This document shows, piece after piece, positions 46,752 through 59,312 of a DNA stretch of 64,000 bases (position 1 is the first letter of the stretch; each line of letters opens with the position of its first letter). The stretch is from assembly GCA_964023205.1 (NCBI GenBank), contig OZ026838.1:30345843-30409842 (forward strand), in the 5' to 3' direction. A model generated the notes under the pieces. It saw only the letters and a list, made by a program, of their open reading frames with translations. It had not been told where the DNA came from and ran no database searches. The position numbers were made by a program, and so were the translations under genes. Origin of the DNA: Lutraria lutraria. Taxonomy: Eukaryota > Mollusca > Bivalvia > Venerida > Mactridae.

Positions 46752-49555
46752 TGTATTGTTCGTGGAGTTACTGTCAATCATGTGGTATATATAGCTTATT
46801 GTATTGTCCGTGGAGTTACTGTCAATCATGTGGTATATATCTTTATGTATTGTCTGTTGAGTTACTGTCAATCATGTGGTATATAGCTTCTTGTATTGTC
46901 CGTGGAGTTACTGTCAATCATGTGTTATATAGCTTCTTGTATTGTCCGTGGAGTTACTGTCAATCATGTGGTATATATCTTTATGTATTGTCTGTGGAGT
47001 TACTGTCAATCATGTGTTATATAGCTTCTTGTATTGTCCGTGGAGTTACTGTCAATCATGTGGTATATAGCTTCTTGTATTGTCCGTGGAGTTACTGTCA
47101 ATCATGTGGTATATAGCTTATTGTATTGTCCGTGGAGCTACTGTCAATCATGTGGTATATAGCTTCTTGTATTGTCCGTGGAGTTACTGTCAATCATGTG
47201 TTATATAGCTTCTTGTATTGTCCGTGGAGTTACTGTCAATCATGTGGTATATATCTTTATGTATTGTCTGTGGAGTTACTGTCAATCATGTGTTATATAG
47301 CTTCTTGTATTGTCCGTGGAGTTACTGTCAATCATGTGGTATATATCTTTATGTATTGTCTGTTGAGTTACTGTCAATCATGTGTTATATATCTTTATGT
47401 ATTGTCCGTGGAGTTACTGTCAATCATGTGGTATATATCTTTATGTATTGTCTGTTGAGTTACTGTCAATCATGTGGTATATATCTTTATGTATTGTCCG
47501 TGGAGTTACTGTCAATCATGTGGTATATATCTTTATGTATTGTCTGTTGAGTTACTGTCAATCATGTGTTATATAGCTTCTTGTATTGTCCGTGGAGTTA
47601 CTGTCAATCATGTGGTATATATCTTTATGTATTGTCTGTTGAGTTACTGTCAATCATGTGTTATATAGCTTCTTGTATTGTCCGTGGAGTTACTGTCAAT
47701 CATGTGGTATATATCTTTATGTATTGTCTGTGGAGTTACTGTCAATCATGTGGTATATAGCTTCTTGTATTGTCCGTGGAGTTACTGTCAATCATGTGGT
47801 ATATATCTTTATGTATTGTCTGTGGAGTTACTGTCAATCATGTGGTATATATAGCTTATTGTATTGTCCGTGGAGTTACTGTCAATCATGTGGTATATAT
47901 CTTTATGTATTGTCTGTGGAGTTACTGTCAATCATGTGGTATATAGCTTCTTGTATTGTCCGTGGAGTTACTGTCAATCATGTGGTATATAGCTTATTGT
48001 ATTGTTCGTGGAGTTACTGTCAATCATGTGGTATATAGCTTCTTGTATTGTCCGTGGAGTTACTGTCAATCATGTGGTATATAGCTTCTTGTATTGTTCG
48101 TGGAGTTACTGTCAATCATGTGGTATATAGCTTCTTGTATTGTCCGTGGAGTTACTGTCAATCATGTGGTATATAGCTTCTTGTATTGTTCGTGGAGTTA
48201 CTGTCAATCATGTGGTATATAGTTTCTTGTATTGTCCGTGGAGTTACTGTCAATCATGTGGTATATAGCTTCTTGTATTGTCCGTGGAGTTACTGTCAAT
48301 CATGTGGTATATATCTTTATGTATTGTCTGTGGAGTTACTGTCAATCATGTGGTATATATAGCTTCTTGTATTGTCCGTGGAGTTACTGTCAATCATGTG
48401 GTATATAGCTTATTGTATTGTCCGTGGAGTTACTGTCAATCATGTGGTATATATCTTTATGTATTGTCTGTGGAGTTACTGTCAATCATGTGGTATATAT
48501 AGCTTCTTGTATTGTCCGTGGATTACTGTCAATCATGTGGTATATATAGCTTCTTGTATTGTCCGTGGAGTTACTGCCAATCATGTGGTATATAGCTTCT
48601 TGTATTGTCTGTGGAGTTACTGTCAATCATGTGGTATATATCTTTATGTATTGTCTGTGGAGTTACTGTCAATCATGTGGTATATATAGCTTCTTGTATT
48701 GTCCGTGGATTACTGTCAATCATGTGGTATATATAGCTTCTTGTATTGTCCGTGGAGTTACTGCCAATCATGTGGTATATAGCTTCTTGTATTGTCTGTG
48801 GAGTTACTGCCAATCATGTGGTATATAGCTTCTTGTATTGTCCGTGGAGTTACTGTCAATCATGTGGTATATAGCTTCTTGTATTGTCTGTGGAGGTACT
48901 GTCAATCATGTGGTATATAACTTCTTGTATTGTCCGTGGAGTTACTGCCAATCATGTGGTATATATCTTTATGTATTGTCTGTGGAGTTACTGTCAATCA
49001 TGTGGTATATAGCTTCTTGTATTGTCTGTGGAGTTACTGTCAATCATGTGTTATATACTGTATTTTCATTTATTTTCGTTGGGCTCAAATTTCGTGGTTT
49101 TTACTAAATGGCTATTTCGTGGGGACATGAATTCGTGGATTTTGATTTTTGAAAAGAAATGCCTAATCTCTGCATTCAAATTCGTGGGGATTTGATTTCG
49201 TGGATGAGCCGACCCACGAAATCCACAAAATTAAATCCCCAACGAAAATTTATGATTCCACAGTAGCTTCTTGTATTGTCCGTGGTGCTACTGTCAATCA
49301 TGTGGTATATAGCTTCTTGTATTGTCTTTGGAGTTACTGTCAATCATGTGGTATATATCTTTATGTATTGTCTGTGGAGTTACTGTCAATCATGTGGTAT
49401 ATAGCTTCTTGTATTGTCTGTGGAGTTACTGTCAATCATGTGGTATATAGCTTCTTGTATTGTCCGTGGAGTTACTGTCAATCATGTGGTATATAGCTTC
49501 TTGTATTGTCCATGGAGTTACTGTCAATCATGTGGTATATAGCTTTATGCTGCAT
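46752..49555. repeat. 46-bp minisatellite of copy A, about 56 copies
   Basis: Unit TGTATTGTCCGTGGAGTTAC TGTCAATCATGTGGTATATA GCTTCT. Two main types differ at the end (GCTTCT with TCC, TCTTTA with TCT) and alternate over 46960-47800, making a 92-bp higher-order period. A 206-bp MITE interrupts the array at 49058-49263. The units contain no stop in several frames, so long runs of spurious ORF appear. Confidence 0.96.
49058..49263. mobile_element. 206-bp MITE inserted in the copy A minisatellite
   Basis: CTGTATTTTCATTTATTTTC at the left, AACGAAAATTTATGATTCCA CAG at the right, flanked by TA. Removing it with one TA restores GTTATATAGCTTCTTG, the normal array unit. Second copy at 52358-52564. Confidence 0.92.
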
Positions 49556-50041
49556 TTATATCTCTTGTTACAATATCACATATGCTGTCTGAGTGTAACA
49601 ATAAACTGAAACTTTCAATCATATGGTTTTAGATATTGGCTTATGTAAACAACAACAAATAGTGAGCAAGCTTGTACAAATGTCATGACATTATTTGTTA
49701 CATTCAGTTAATTCTACTTTATTGAGCTCGAAACAAGCAATACCTACAATTCAGCACAGCCGTTTGCAGCGAAAGTAAGGTCATAAACAACACACCAGTC
49801 CTGCTTATCGTAAAAATACTGATCAGCTGCTGGTAACTTGGCTAATAGATAATCATTTGTTTGACAATAATCATATTATATAGAAACAAAAAAATGTTTT
49901 CTACAATTATTCCGTTATAGAGTGGATTAATGCATTTATAGGAACATAACGACACTGGCTATAGTTTTTCGTTTTGACAGTGACATGCTAAAGACTAAAT
50001 ATACAGTCCATAAAGTGGTAATGTCGTAAATAAGTTATGAA

Positions 50042-50595
50042 TCACTCAAAACCTATCCCTAAAAAATAATGTTTTAAGTTTTTCTTGAAAGTGTCCACAG
50101 TATCAGAAATTCTCAGATCTTCTGGTAAATTGTTCCATAGCAGCTTCGGACCCACAGTTTTAAAACTCTTATCACCAAACGTTTTGCGTTCATTAAAAGG
50201 CACATCATTGTAACCAGTAACATTGTCTTAAATTATTAACCTTGTACAATTAAAGATTCAGCTGGATCATGTCCCTTTGAACAGATGTACATGACATTTT
50301 TTTTTTTAATTAATTCTAGTATCTAGCTTTAATGGAAAGCCAAAGAAGTTGGAACAATGCTTGTTTTGAACTAGCATACTTGAAAATTTTAAAATAAGTC
50401 CTCATGTTTTGTATCCTTTGCATTTTTAGAATGTCATATTTAGGAACACCATGTAGAATTGAATTACAATAATCGAGATGTGAAATTACTAATGATAATA
50501 TAAAAAAAAATCATAGCGTCTTTGGTAGCGTACTTTCTGATATTTCTATTGCCTTCTGAAAATTTCGTTTGATATCATCTTTAAAACTAGGACAT
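50042..50595 (-). pseudogene. 5'-truncated LINE fragment, minus strand
   Basis: On the minus strand: LVISHLDYCNSILHGVPKYD, ILKMQRIQNM, and the usual C-terminus FGDKSFKTVGPKLLWNNLPE / DTVDTFKKNLKHYFLGIGFE then stop. These are typical of the RT thumb and C-terminal end of L2/CR1/Jockey-type LINEs. Frameshifted near 50230 and 50510. Copy B lacks it. Confidence 0.88.
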
Positions 50596-50603
50596 GGACG
50601 TAC

Positions 50604-51103
50604 TACGGAACTCTCTCCCGGAAGACTTTCGAAAAAGTAACAGCTTCAATCAGTTCAAGGGGTTAATTTAAATTGGAATGGGCAAAATTGCAAATGTAAT
50701 GCTTGTATAAAAATGAGTATAGGGGTTGCATAACACGAATTAATATTATTAATATTTTGTATGTTTAACTGCATGCTATATGTAATGTATGATGTATTTT
50801 TTACTGTGCCTTCTTTTTATTGTCAATAATTGTATATTATGCCTCATGTGTATAATCAAAGAATTGTGCATTTCTTAATTATTTATCTCATAAGTTTATT
50901 ATTATTTACTTTTTATTTTCTTAATAAATGTTTTTAAATGTGCTTCATTGTTTGTCTGTATATTCTGAAACATGCATTTGTTTTTTACAGCTCTTATATA
51001 ATTTGTTATTGTTGTTTACTCTAGTTATATAGTCGGCTCAAAAGCTCTTAGATGGCTTATGCTATATTGTTATTGTCTTACCGACTTTAAATAAATCTTA
51101 TTT
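50604..51103 (+). pseudogene. 5'-truncated LINE fragment, plus strand
   Basis: Starts inside the C-terminal motif, NSLPEDFRKSNSFNQFKGLI then stop, followed by about 430 nt of 3' UTR and an AATAAATCTTATTTTAA end. Copy B runs ACATGGACGTAATGTGATAT straight through the site. Confidence 0.8.
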
Positions 51104-51379
51104 TAATGTGATATGAACGACATTTAGAGAGTGTCCTCTCAATAGTAGCTTGCGACATTTACTTAAAAATCAGGATTAACTTAAACGATTACAACGTAAC
51201 ACAACTAGGTCTTTAATTCTGTATATGTTTATAAATACGTACCTGTAGTAGTTTGTAAGCGTACAATTTACCGCCCAGAATTAGTTGGCTCACTCATAAA
51301 TAGGAAGAAAACTTATATTTTCATCTATAGTTAAACATTTAAAACCTAACCATTAAAATTAAATGTGGACAGTGACGGT

Positions 51380-51490
51380 ATGACTTTCGTTGGAGAAGAG
51401 TTTTACAATTTTCAAAAATGTGAACTGGTACTGGGTTTTATAAACTTGACACAACATCTGGATTTAGAAATGTTATATTATAATTACTAG
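51380..51490 (+). other. Conserved mini-ORF upstream of copy A exon
   Basis: 36 codons starting MTFVGEEFYNFQKCELV and containing GFINLTQHLDL, stop TAG. Copy B has the matching frame at 60079-60195 (FVGEDFFNFQKC, DFINLTQQLDL), with no frameshift between FVGE and LDL. It could be a uORF, an older exon, or chance retention. Confidence 0.3.
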
Positions 51491-51499
51491 TTTACATGT

Positions 51500-51552
51500 G
51501 AACTATGAATATTAATGAGTGATTTTGTCGCTTTAATGAAAAAGAAAGGTTG
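51500..51552 (+). promoter_or_regulatory. Conserved leader with two tiny uORFs, copy A
   Basis: A block of over 50 nt just upstream of the copy A start, essentially identical to 60311-60388 of copy B although surrounding DNA has diverged strongly. It contains ATG AAT ATT AAT GAG TGA (MNINE) and ATG AAA AAG AAA GGT TGA (MKKKG), both ending before the main ATG. It is probably 5' UTR or core-promoter sequence. Confidence 0.45.
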
Positions 51553-51585
51553 ATTCAATTTGAGATAGTTCACTCTTTCAAAAGA

Positions 51586-51795
51586 ATGTCAGCACGCAAG
51601 TCATCGATACCAGTTGTGTTGTCAATTCTTAGACTTTCTAAGAGGAGACCGGGTACTGTATGTGATGAAAAAATGACTACAACACGACTAACGCATGGCT
51701 TAGCATCAAATGAGCTAAATCCTGTGTCTGAAACTGTACCTGATACTGCTGGTGATTTTTGTAAACTGTCAGACAGTCCTTTTAATATACACAAG
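51586..51795 (+). CDS. First exon of unrecognised gene, copy A
   Basis: 70 codons from ATG (MSARKSSIPVVLSILRLSKR...) to ...FCKLSDSPFNIHK, then GTGAGA, a good splice donor, in phase 0. I do not recognise the protein; there is no signal peptide and the N-terminus is basic. Coding status rests on comparison with copy B at 60421-60630: same length, same start and donor, and two compensating in-frame 3-bp indels. The shared core is CDEKMTTTRL and AGDFCKLSDSP. Many differences are amino-acid changing. No second exon is recognisable before the next duplicate begins at about 53.2 kb, so this copy may be a truncated gene. Confidence 0.55.
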
Positions 51796-52357
51796 GTGAG
51801 AAAATTTTCATACTTAAATTTTTTTGTTACAATGAATTTTGATGGTATTATATCACATATTTAACAATAAGACAATCTTTAAACCAGTGGTAGCTTTTAA
51901 TTACTCGACCGACTCATTAGAAAAATCACCCGATCCCGTTTTTAGCGATAACAAAAAAAAGGGTTTTGCTCTCAGCTTATCGATACCAGTAAATCAATGC
52001 CTACATACAGTTTAAATTTAGGGTCTCGTAATATTTTTTAAGTATGGTCAGATCTTTTTATTTTTATCTTCTGCCGGGTGAAGGGAGTAAGACTAAGCGC
52101 ACATATAGGAAAATCTTTAGTTACACATGTATTCATTTGTTGGTATGTATTATTGTATCATTCGCGATATTAATTGATATATACAGCTAGACACTTAACT
52201 ATACCTATTAAAATAAAAACTAAGTTGTGATCTCAATACATGCATCTGATCATGAGACCAATGTTAATCTTGGTCATTTTGTCAATATGCCATCATCGTA
52301 CTTATAGTCGTTTTACTGATATTCCTACCCGTAAAATTGATAACAAAACCTTAAATA

Positions 52358-52564
52358 CTGTATTTTCATTTATTTTCGTTGGGCTCAATTTTCGTGGATG
52401 TTACTAAAATGGCTATTTCGTGGGGACATAAATTCGTGGATTTTGATTTTTGAAATGAAATGCCTTATCTCTGAATTTAAATTCGTGGGGATTTGACTTC
52501 GTGGGTGAGCCGACCCACGAAATCCACGAAATTAAATCCCCAACGAAAATTAAAGATTCCACAG
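52358..52564. mobile_element. 207-bp MITE, same family as 49058
   Basis: About 90% identical by eye to 49058-49263, in the same orientation, TA on both sides. Internal TTCGTGG repeats. Lies just beyond the right end of duplication copy A. Confidence 0.9.
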
Positions 52565-52639
52565 TACCTTCGGACTCAAACTTTTGAATTCATGTAAAAG
52601 CAACAACCTGTGCTCATGTACTACTAAGATCTTCCTCCG

Positions 52640-53185
52640 CCGTTAATGCTATGTTCCCACTATCACGACTCGCATCAAGATTGAACGGTTAAACAAAATG
52701 TCTACGATTAACACGATCAATTGTCAATCAGGATCAACGTATTGGATGATCAGAAAACGCGATAGATCGTATACCATCGGGTTTCCAAATCGTGGTGATC
52801 GGTGCCGATCTTGGACAAGACAAATAAGTGTATACTCTGTAAAAGTTGAAGAAACTGTGAAGAAACATGTTCAGTCCATGCTCAGTCTGGATGTATATAT
52901 ACCCGTTTGGGTCCAGTTGTAGCTTAAATCGTGATCACCGTCGTTTCTGATCGTGATAGACAATCAGATCGTTACGGAGCGCATCACTTTGTGATGAACG
53001 TATTAGAACGTATCTTCACGTGCCAGATCGTCCCTTCTTGGATGATCGTGTCAGATCGAGACCAAATCGTGGATTCTATCGAAATAATCTTATCGGAACG
53101 TATGTGACTGAATCTGAAGAGGAAACCAAACCGTAGCATATCGTGACACATACAGTTGTCAAATAGTGACCGAATCGCATCGCAG
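52640..53185. other. GATCGTG-rich spacer between the duplicates
   Basis: At least nine ATCGT motifs on the + strand (such as AAATCGTGGTGATC and TGATCGTGATAG), few on the other, in an otherwise non-repetitive stretch. A 74-codon ORF inside has no recognisable product. It ends exactly where copy B starts. Confidence 0.5.
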
Positions 53186-53784
53186 AACAACAAATCATGA
53201 AGAGATGACCACGTGGCTTAGGTTTTATATGGGCACAATATTTCATAAAATATTCGTTTTCACCAAATTTAATTGAGAAACATTTTCCTCATTCTATTTA
53301 CAAAACTGGTCGTAAATAGACAATCCTTGGTAACTATTTTAACAAACTTTCCTTATGAAATTTGACTCTCTAAAAGACACATGTCTTACCCATCGAGGGA
53401 CAGGTAAATAAATCTTTTATTTGCTTTTTTGCTCTTAGTCCACCGCTGAATTAATGAATCTTCGTAGCATAATGAGTGTAATATCATACACCATTGCATA
53501 CGGGGTGAATAAAATTCAATGCAATATGATCCAGAACCACTCGTTTAGATATGTTACGACAAAAGCTATCTTTATTCAGAATAAAATAAAACTGAATAAT
53601 TATATATTGTAATTCAAAATGACAAGATGTTAGAAAATATGTAGGTATGTAACCATAGTTATTTTACCTTTTTGAAACTATCGCATAAACATCAAGTCAT
53701 TCAAAAGCGAAGACAATCTAAACCTTGGCGTTTGTCATACTTCGCTCCAATGAAACAAAGACATACGACGTACACATGTTAAGA

Positions 53785-54345
53785 CAAATACAAATGTTAA
53801 TCCAAAGACTAACGTTAATACACAAACACATGTTGATATACAAACAAATATAAATACACTTATGAATGTTAATATACAAACACATGTTAATACACAAACA
53901 AAGTTAATGTTAATACACTAACGATTGTTAATACACAATCAAATGTTAATACGCATACACATGTAAATACAAAAAAACATGCTAATACACAAACAAATGT
54001 TAATACGCATACAAATGCAAATACACAAACAAATGTTAAAACACATACAAATATTAATACAAAAACACATATAAATGCAAATGCACAAACAAATATTGAT
54101 ACGCATACAAATGTAAATACAAAAAACACATGCTAATACACAAACAAATGTTAATACACATATAAATGTTAATACACAAACAAATGTTAATACGCATACT
54201 CATGCTAATACAAACAAATGTTTATCAATACACATACAAATATATATATATACACACACATCTTTAATGTTAATACATATAGAAATGCAAGTACACAAAC
54301 AAATATTATATGCATAGAAGTGTTAATACCCCAAACATGATAATA
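53785..54345. repeat. Degenerate 18-bp array of copy B
   Basis: Repeats of AATACACAAACAAATGTT-like 18-mers with many substitutions and indels, at the position equivalent to the 45755-46300 array of copy A. Confidence 0.85.
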
Positions 54346-55365
54346 CATGTAATTGTTTTATCATAAAGTACGTTATAATTTACTTATTCGTAATTTTTTA
54401 CCTAGTATATAAAATATACACCCTATATTGAGAGACCTTTTGAATATTTAAAAAAGTAAAGGGTAGGTTTATAGTCTGATATTTATACACATATTCAGCC
54501 GACTTTCACAAGTTTTAATTTTTAAAGTTTAAATTTTTAAATGATATAAAGTTTAGATTAGTCATTGTTTATTTTCTCTTATATACAATGTACGAGTATA
54601 AAAATATACATTTTACAGACCAGTTGGTTTATTTCACATGTAATTAAAGCTTCACACCAAATACAATATTTAAACTACTTGATTATCGTGTCAATATGAT
54701 CATATATTTTATTGTATCAGTAATTGACGGGTCTTAATATGATTCAAGTGATTTACCACAGCCTGGTGAATTAAACACGTGACTGTATGGTTTGCTTATT
54801 TCCCATTAGGTACACGGCTATTTTGATAACTCATCGAAATTAATGGTACTGGATAAAAGTCGTAAAAAACCGCGTGTTTAGTACATATTACATGAAGTAC
54901 GGTATCAATAAAACATTACAATTTATTACCATTTTAGCATACTATGGGTACTTTTATCTCTGGGAACTTAATGGTATTTGCTAAATATGGTCATATAACC
55001 TGACAAATTGATCTTTGATTAGTGAAGTCCAATTCTACAAATAAAATAAATTATACGAGAGAACTGAAACAACAAAACTAGACAAATATGATTTATATTG
55101 TTATATGTAATTCCCCAAGCTTCAGAGAGTAATTAATTTAAAATGTAACTATGTTTCCGCAATGAGAAACGAGCTATTACAGTGAACGCTAAATGGAGCA
55201 TTGACTTTGAGTATCGGACAAAACATGGTGTTTATAATTACAAACTATCACATTTTTATGAACTCAGATATAAATAAATGTATTGAAAGTTGAATGTAAT
55301 TGCGCGTATTCTTTATCATACAGTCAGTGAACGATGGTGGTGACTCATTTAATAAGCTTGAAATT
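54346..55365. other. Copy B-specific non-coding stretch
   Basis: About 1 kb AT-rich sequence with no counterpart in copy A between the 18-bp array and the GTTGTTCGTAATAC flank. No ORF, TIR or repeat seen, so either an insertion in B or a deletion in A. Confidence 0.5.
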
Positions 55366-55747
55366 GTCTGTAATAACAAAGTTGTTCGTAATACGAATAA
55401 TAAACAATGTCTCATGAAATTTATGAAATAAAATCTAAATATTTTTCAAGTCGCGTGATTGTTCGCTTATTGTATAACAAATGACTTCGTATATAGAATT
55501 TCGACCATGATGCATATTGTTTTTACATTTTGATGACATGTTTACGTGATTATCATGTACTGAACGATTATGGTTTGAACAAAATATTATCGATAGTTCT
55601 CAAATGACGCTCTATAATCAGCGACAAACAACAACGTCACATACCAATCACTAATTGCAAGTGAGCTCAAACATTGCTCTGTATTAACCATTTTGTAATA
55701 ACATTCATAGGCGTACATGCATCTTCTCCTATTGTCTGGGATTATTC

Positions 55748-58700
55748 CAAATCATGTGGTATGTCCTGGGTGACTGCCAATCATGTGGTATGTCAGTCAT
55801 GTGGTATGTCCTGGGTGACTGTCAATCATGTGGTATGTCCTGGGTTATTGTCAATCATGTGGTATGTCCTGGGTTATTGTCAGTCATGTGGTTTGTCCTG
55901 GGTTACTATCAATCATGTGGTATGCCATAGGCTACTGTCAATCATGTGGTATGTCCTGGGTTATTGTCAATCATGTGATATGTCCTGGGTTACTAACAAT
56001 CATGTGGTATGTCCTGGGTTACTATCAACATGTTGTATGTCCAGGGTTACTGCCAATCATTTGGCATGTCTTGGGTTACTATCAATCATGTGGTATGACA
56101 TGGCATACTGTCAATCATGTGATATGTCCTGAGTTACTGTCAATCATGTGGTATGTTCTGGGTTACTGACAATCATGTGGTATGTCATGGGTTACTGCCA
56201 ATCATGTGATATGTCCTGGTTAACTGTCAATCATGTGGTATGTCCTGGTTAACTGTCAGTCATGTTGTATGTCCTGGGTTACTGTCAATCATGTTGTATG
56301 TCCTGGCATACTGTCAATCATGTGGTATGTCCTGGGTTACTTACAATCATGTGGTGTGTCCTTGGTTACTGTCAATCATGTGGTATGTCCTGGGTTACTA
56401 ACAATCATGTGGTATGTCCTAGGTTACTGTTAATCATGTGGTATGTCCTGGGTTACTGGCAATCATGTGGTATGTCCTGGGTTACTGGCAATCGTGTGGT
56501 ATGTCCTGGCATACTGTCAATCATGTGGTATGTCCTGGGTTACTGGCAATCATGTTGTATGTCCTGGGTTACTGTCAATCATGTTGTATATCCTGGCATA
56601 CTGTCAATCATGTGGTATGTCCTGGGTTACTTACAATCATGTGGTGTGTCCTTGGTTACTGTCAATCATGTGGTATGTCCTGGGTTACTAACAATCATGT
56701 GGTATGTCCTAGGTTACTGTTAATCATGTTGTATGTACTGGGTTACTGTCAATCATGTGGTATGTCCTGGGTTACTGGCAATCATGTGGTATGTCCTAGG
56801 TTACTGTTAATCATGTTGTATGTCCTGGGTTACCGTCAATCTTGTGATATGTCCTTGGTTACTGTCAATCATGTGGTATGTCCTGGGTAAATATCAATCA
56901 TGTTGTATGTCCTGGCATACTGTCGATCATGTTGTATGTCTGGGGTTACTGTCAATCTTGTGGTATGTCAGGGATTACTGCCAAGCATGTGGTATGTCTG
57001 GGATTACTGCCAAGCATGTCGTATGTCTGGGATTACTGCCAAGCATGTTGTATGTCTGGGGTTACTGTCAATCATGTGGTATGTCTAGGATTACTGCCAA
57101 GCATGTTGTATGTCTGGGGTTACTGTCAATCATGTGGTATGTCTGGGATTACTGCCAAGCATGTTGTATGTCTGGGGTTACTGCCAAGCATGTTGTATGT
57201 CTGCGATTACTGTCAATCATGTGGTATGTCTGGGGTTACTGTCAATCATGTGGTATGTCTAGGACTACTGCCAAGCATGTTGTATGTCTGGGGTTACTGC
57301 CAAGCATGTTGTATGTCTGGGGTTACTGTCAATCATGTGGTATGTCTAGGACTACTGCCAAGCATGTTGTATGTCTGGGATTACTGCCAAGCATGTTGTA
57401 TGTCTGGGGTTACTGTCAATCATGTTGTATGTCTGGGGTTACTGTCAATCATGTTGTATGTCTGGGGTTACTGTCAATCATGTTGTATGTCTGGGGTTAC
57501 TGTCAATCATGTTGTATGTCTGGGATTACTGTCAATCATGTTGTATGTCTGGGGTTACTGTCAATCATGTTGTATGTCTGGGGTTACTGTCAATCATGTG
57601 GTATGTCTAGGACTACTGCCAAGCATGTTGTATGTCTGGGGTTACTGCCAAGCATGTTGTATGTCTGGGGTTACTGTCAATCATGTGGTATGTCTAGGAC
57701 TACTGCCAAGCATGTTGTATGTCTGGGATTACTGCCAAGCATGTTGTATGTCTGGGGTTACTGTCAATCATGTTGTATGTCTGGGGTTACTGTCAATCAT
57801 GTTGTATGTCTGGGGTTACTGTCAATCATGTTGTATGTCTGGGGTTACTGTCAATCATGTTGTATGTCTGGGATTACTGTCAATCATGTTGTATGTCTGG
57901 GGTTACTGTCAATCATGTTGTATGTCTGGGGTTACTGTCAATCATGTTGTATGTCTGGGGTTACTGTCAATCATGTGGTATGTCTGGGATTACTGTCAAT
58001 CATGTGGTATGTCTGGGATTACTGCCAAGCATGTGGTATGTCTGGAATTACTGTCAATCATGTGGTATGTCTGGGATTACTGTCAATCATGTTGTATGTC
58101 TGGGGTTACTGTCAATCATGTTGTATGTCTGGGGTTACTGTCAATCATGTTGTATGTCTGGGGTTACTGTCAATCATGTGGTATGTCTGGGATTACTGTC
58201 AATCATGTTGTATGTCTGGGATTACTGTCAATCATGTTGTATGTCTGGGATTACTGTCAATCATGTTGTATGTCTGGGGTTACTGTCAATCATGTGGTAT
58301 GTCTGGGATTACTGTCAATCATGTGGTATGTCTGGGATTACTGTCAATCATGTTGTATGTCTGGGGTTACTGTCAATCATGTTGTATGTCTGGGGTTACT
58401 GTCAATCATGTTGTATGTCTGGGGTTACTGTCAATCATGTGGTATGTCTGGGATTACTGTCAATCATGTGGTATGTCTGGGATTACTGCCAAGCATGTGG
58501 TATGTCTGGGATTACTGTCAATCATGTGGTATGTCTGGGATTACTGTCAATCATGTTGTATGTCTGGGGTTACTGTCAATCATGTTGTATGTCTGGGGTT
58601 ACTGTCAATCATGCTGTATGTCTGGGGTTACTGTCAATCATGTGGTATGTCTGGGGTTACTGTCAATCATGTTGTATGTCTGGGATTACTGTCAATCATG

Positions 58701-59312
58701 TTGTATGTCTGGGATTACTGTCAATCATGTGGTATGTCTGGGATTACTGTCAATCATGTTGTATGTCTGGGGTTACTGTCAATCATGTGGTATGTCTGGG
58801 ATTACTGTCAATCATGTGGTATGTCTGGGATTACTGTCAATCATGTGGTATGTCTGGGGTTACTGTCAATCATGTTGTATGTCTGGGATTACTGTCAATC
58901 ATGTGGTATGTCTGGGATTACTGTCAATCATGTGGTATGTCTGGGATTACTGTCAATCATGTTGTATGTCTGGGGTTACTGTCAATCATGTTGTATGTCT
59001 GGGATTACTGTCAATCATGTGGTATGTCTGGGATTACTGTCAATCATGTGGTATGTCTGGGATTACTGTCAATCATGTTGTATGTCTGGGATTACTGTCA
59101 ATCATGTGGTATGTCTGGGGTTACTGTCAATCATGTTGTATGTCTGGGATTACTGTCAATCATGTGGTATGTCTGGGGTTACTGTCAATCATGTTGTATG
59201 TCTGGGATTACTGTCAATCATGTTGTATGTCTGGGATTACTGTCAATCATGTTGTATGTCTGGGATTACTGTCAATCATGTTGTATGTCTGGGATTACTG
59301 CCAAGCATGTGG
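55748..59312. repeat. 29-bp minisatellite of copy B, about 122 copies
   Basis: Unit GTATGTCTGGGATTACTGTC AATCATGTT. The left third (to about 56940) carries GTCCTGGG units with more decay; the rest is homogeneous with GTCTGGGA/G units. A TGCCAAGCATG variant is concentrated at 56970-57740. It shares TTACTGTCAATCATGTGGTA with the 46-bp array at the equivalent place in copy A. Confidence 0.97.

Larger units (their letters stand above)
41190..52235 (+). repeat. Segmental duplication, copy A
   Basis: Colinear with 53190-61085. Matching blocks: 41245-41460 with 53195-53400; 45343-45740 with 53405-53790; 46330-46560 with 55365-55600; 49650-49990 with 59360-59705; 51105-51880 with 59745-60730; 51895-52235 with 60731-61085. 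Interruptions private to this copy are the 41473-45338 element, LINE pieces at 50.0-51.1 kb and the 49058-49263 MITE. Identity by eye is high in blocks but indel-rich, so the duplication is not recent. Confidence 0.8.

Noticed and set aside
46652..49496. Many Cys/Tyr-rich ORFs of 64-154 codons
   Set aside because: Translations of the 46-bp minisatellite in cycling frames; not genes.
52698..52922. 74-codon ORF between the duplicates
   Set aside because: No recognisable domain, and it falls in the GATCGTG-rich spacer; chance is the simplest reading.
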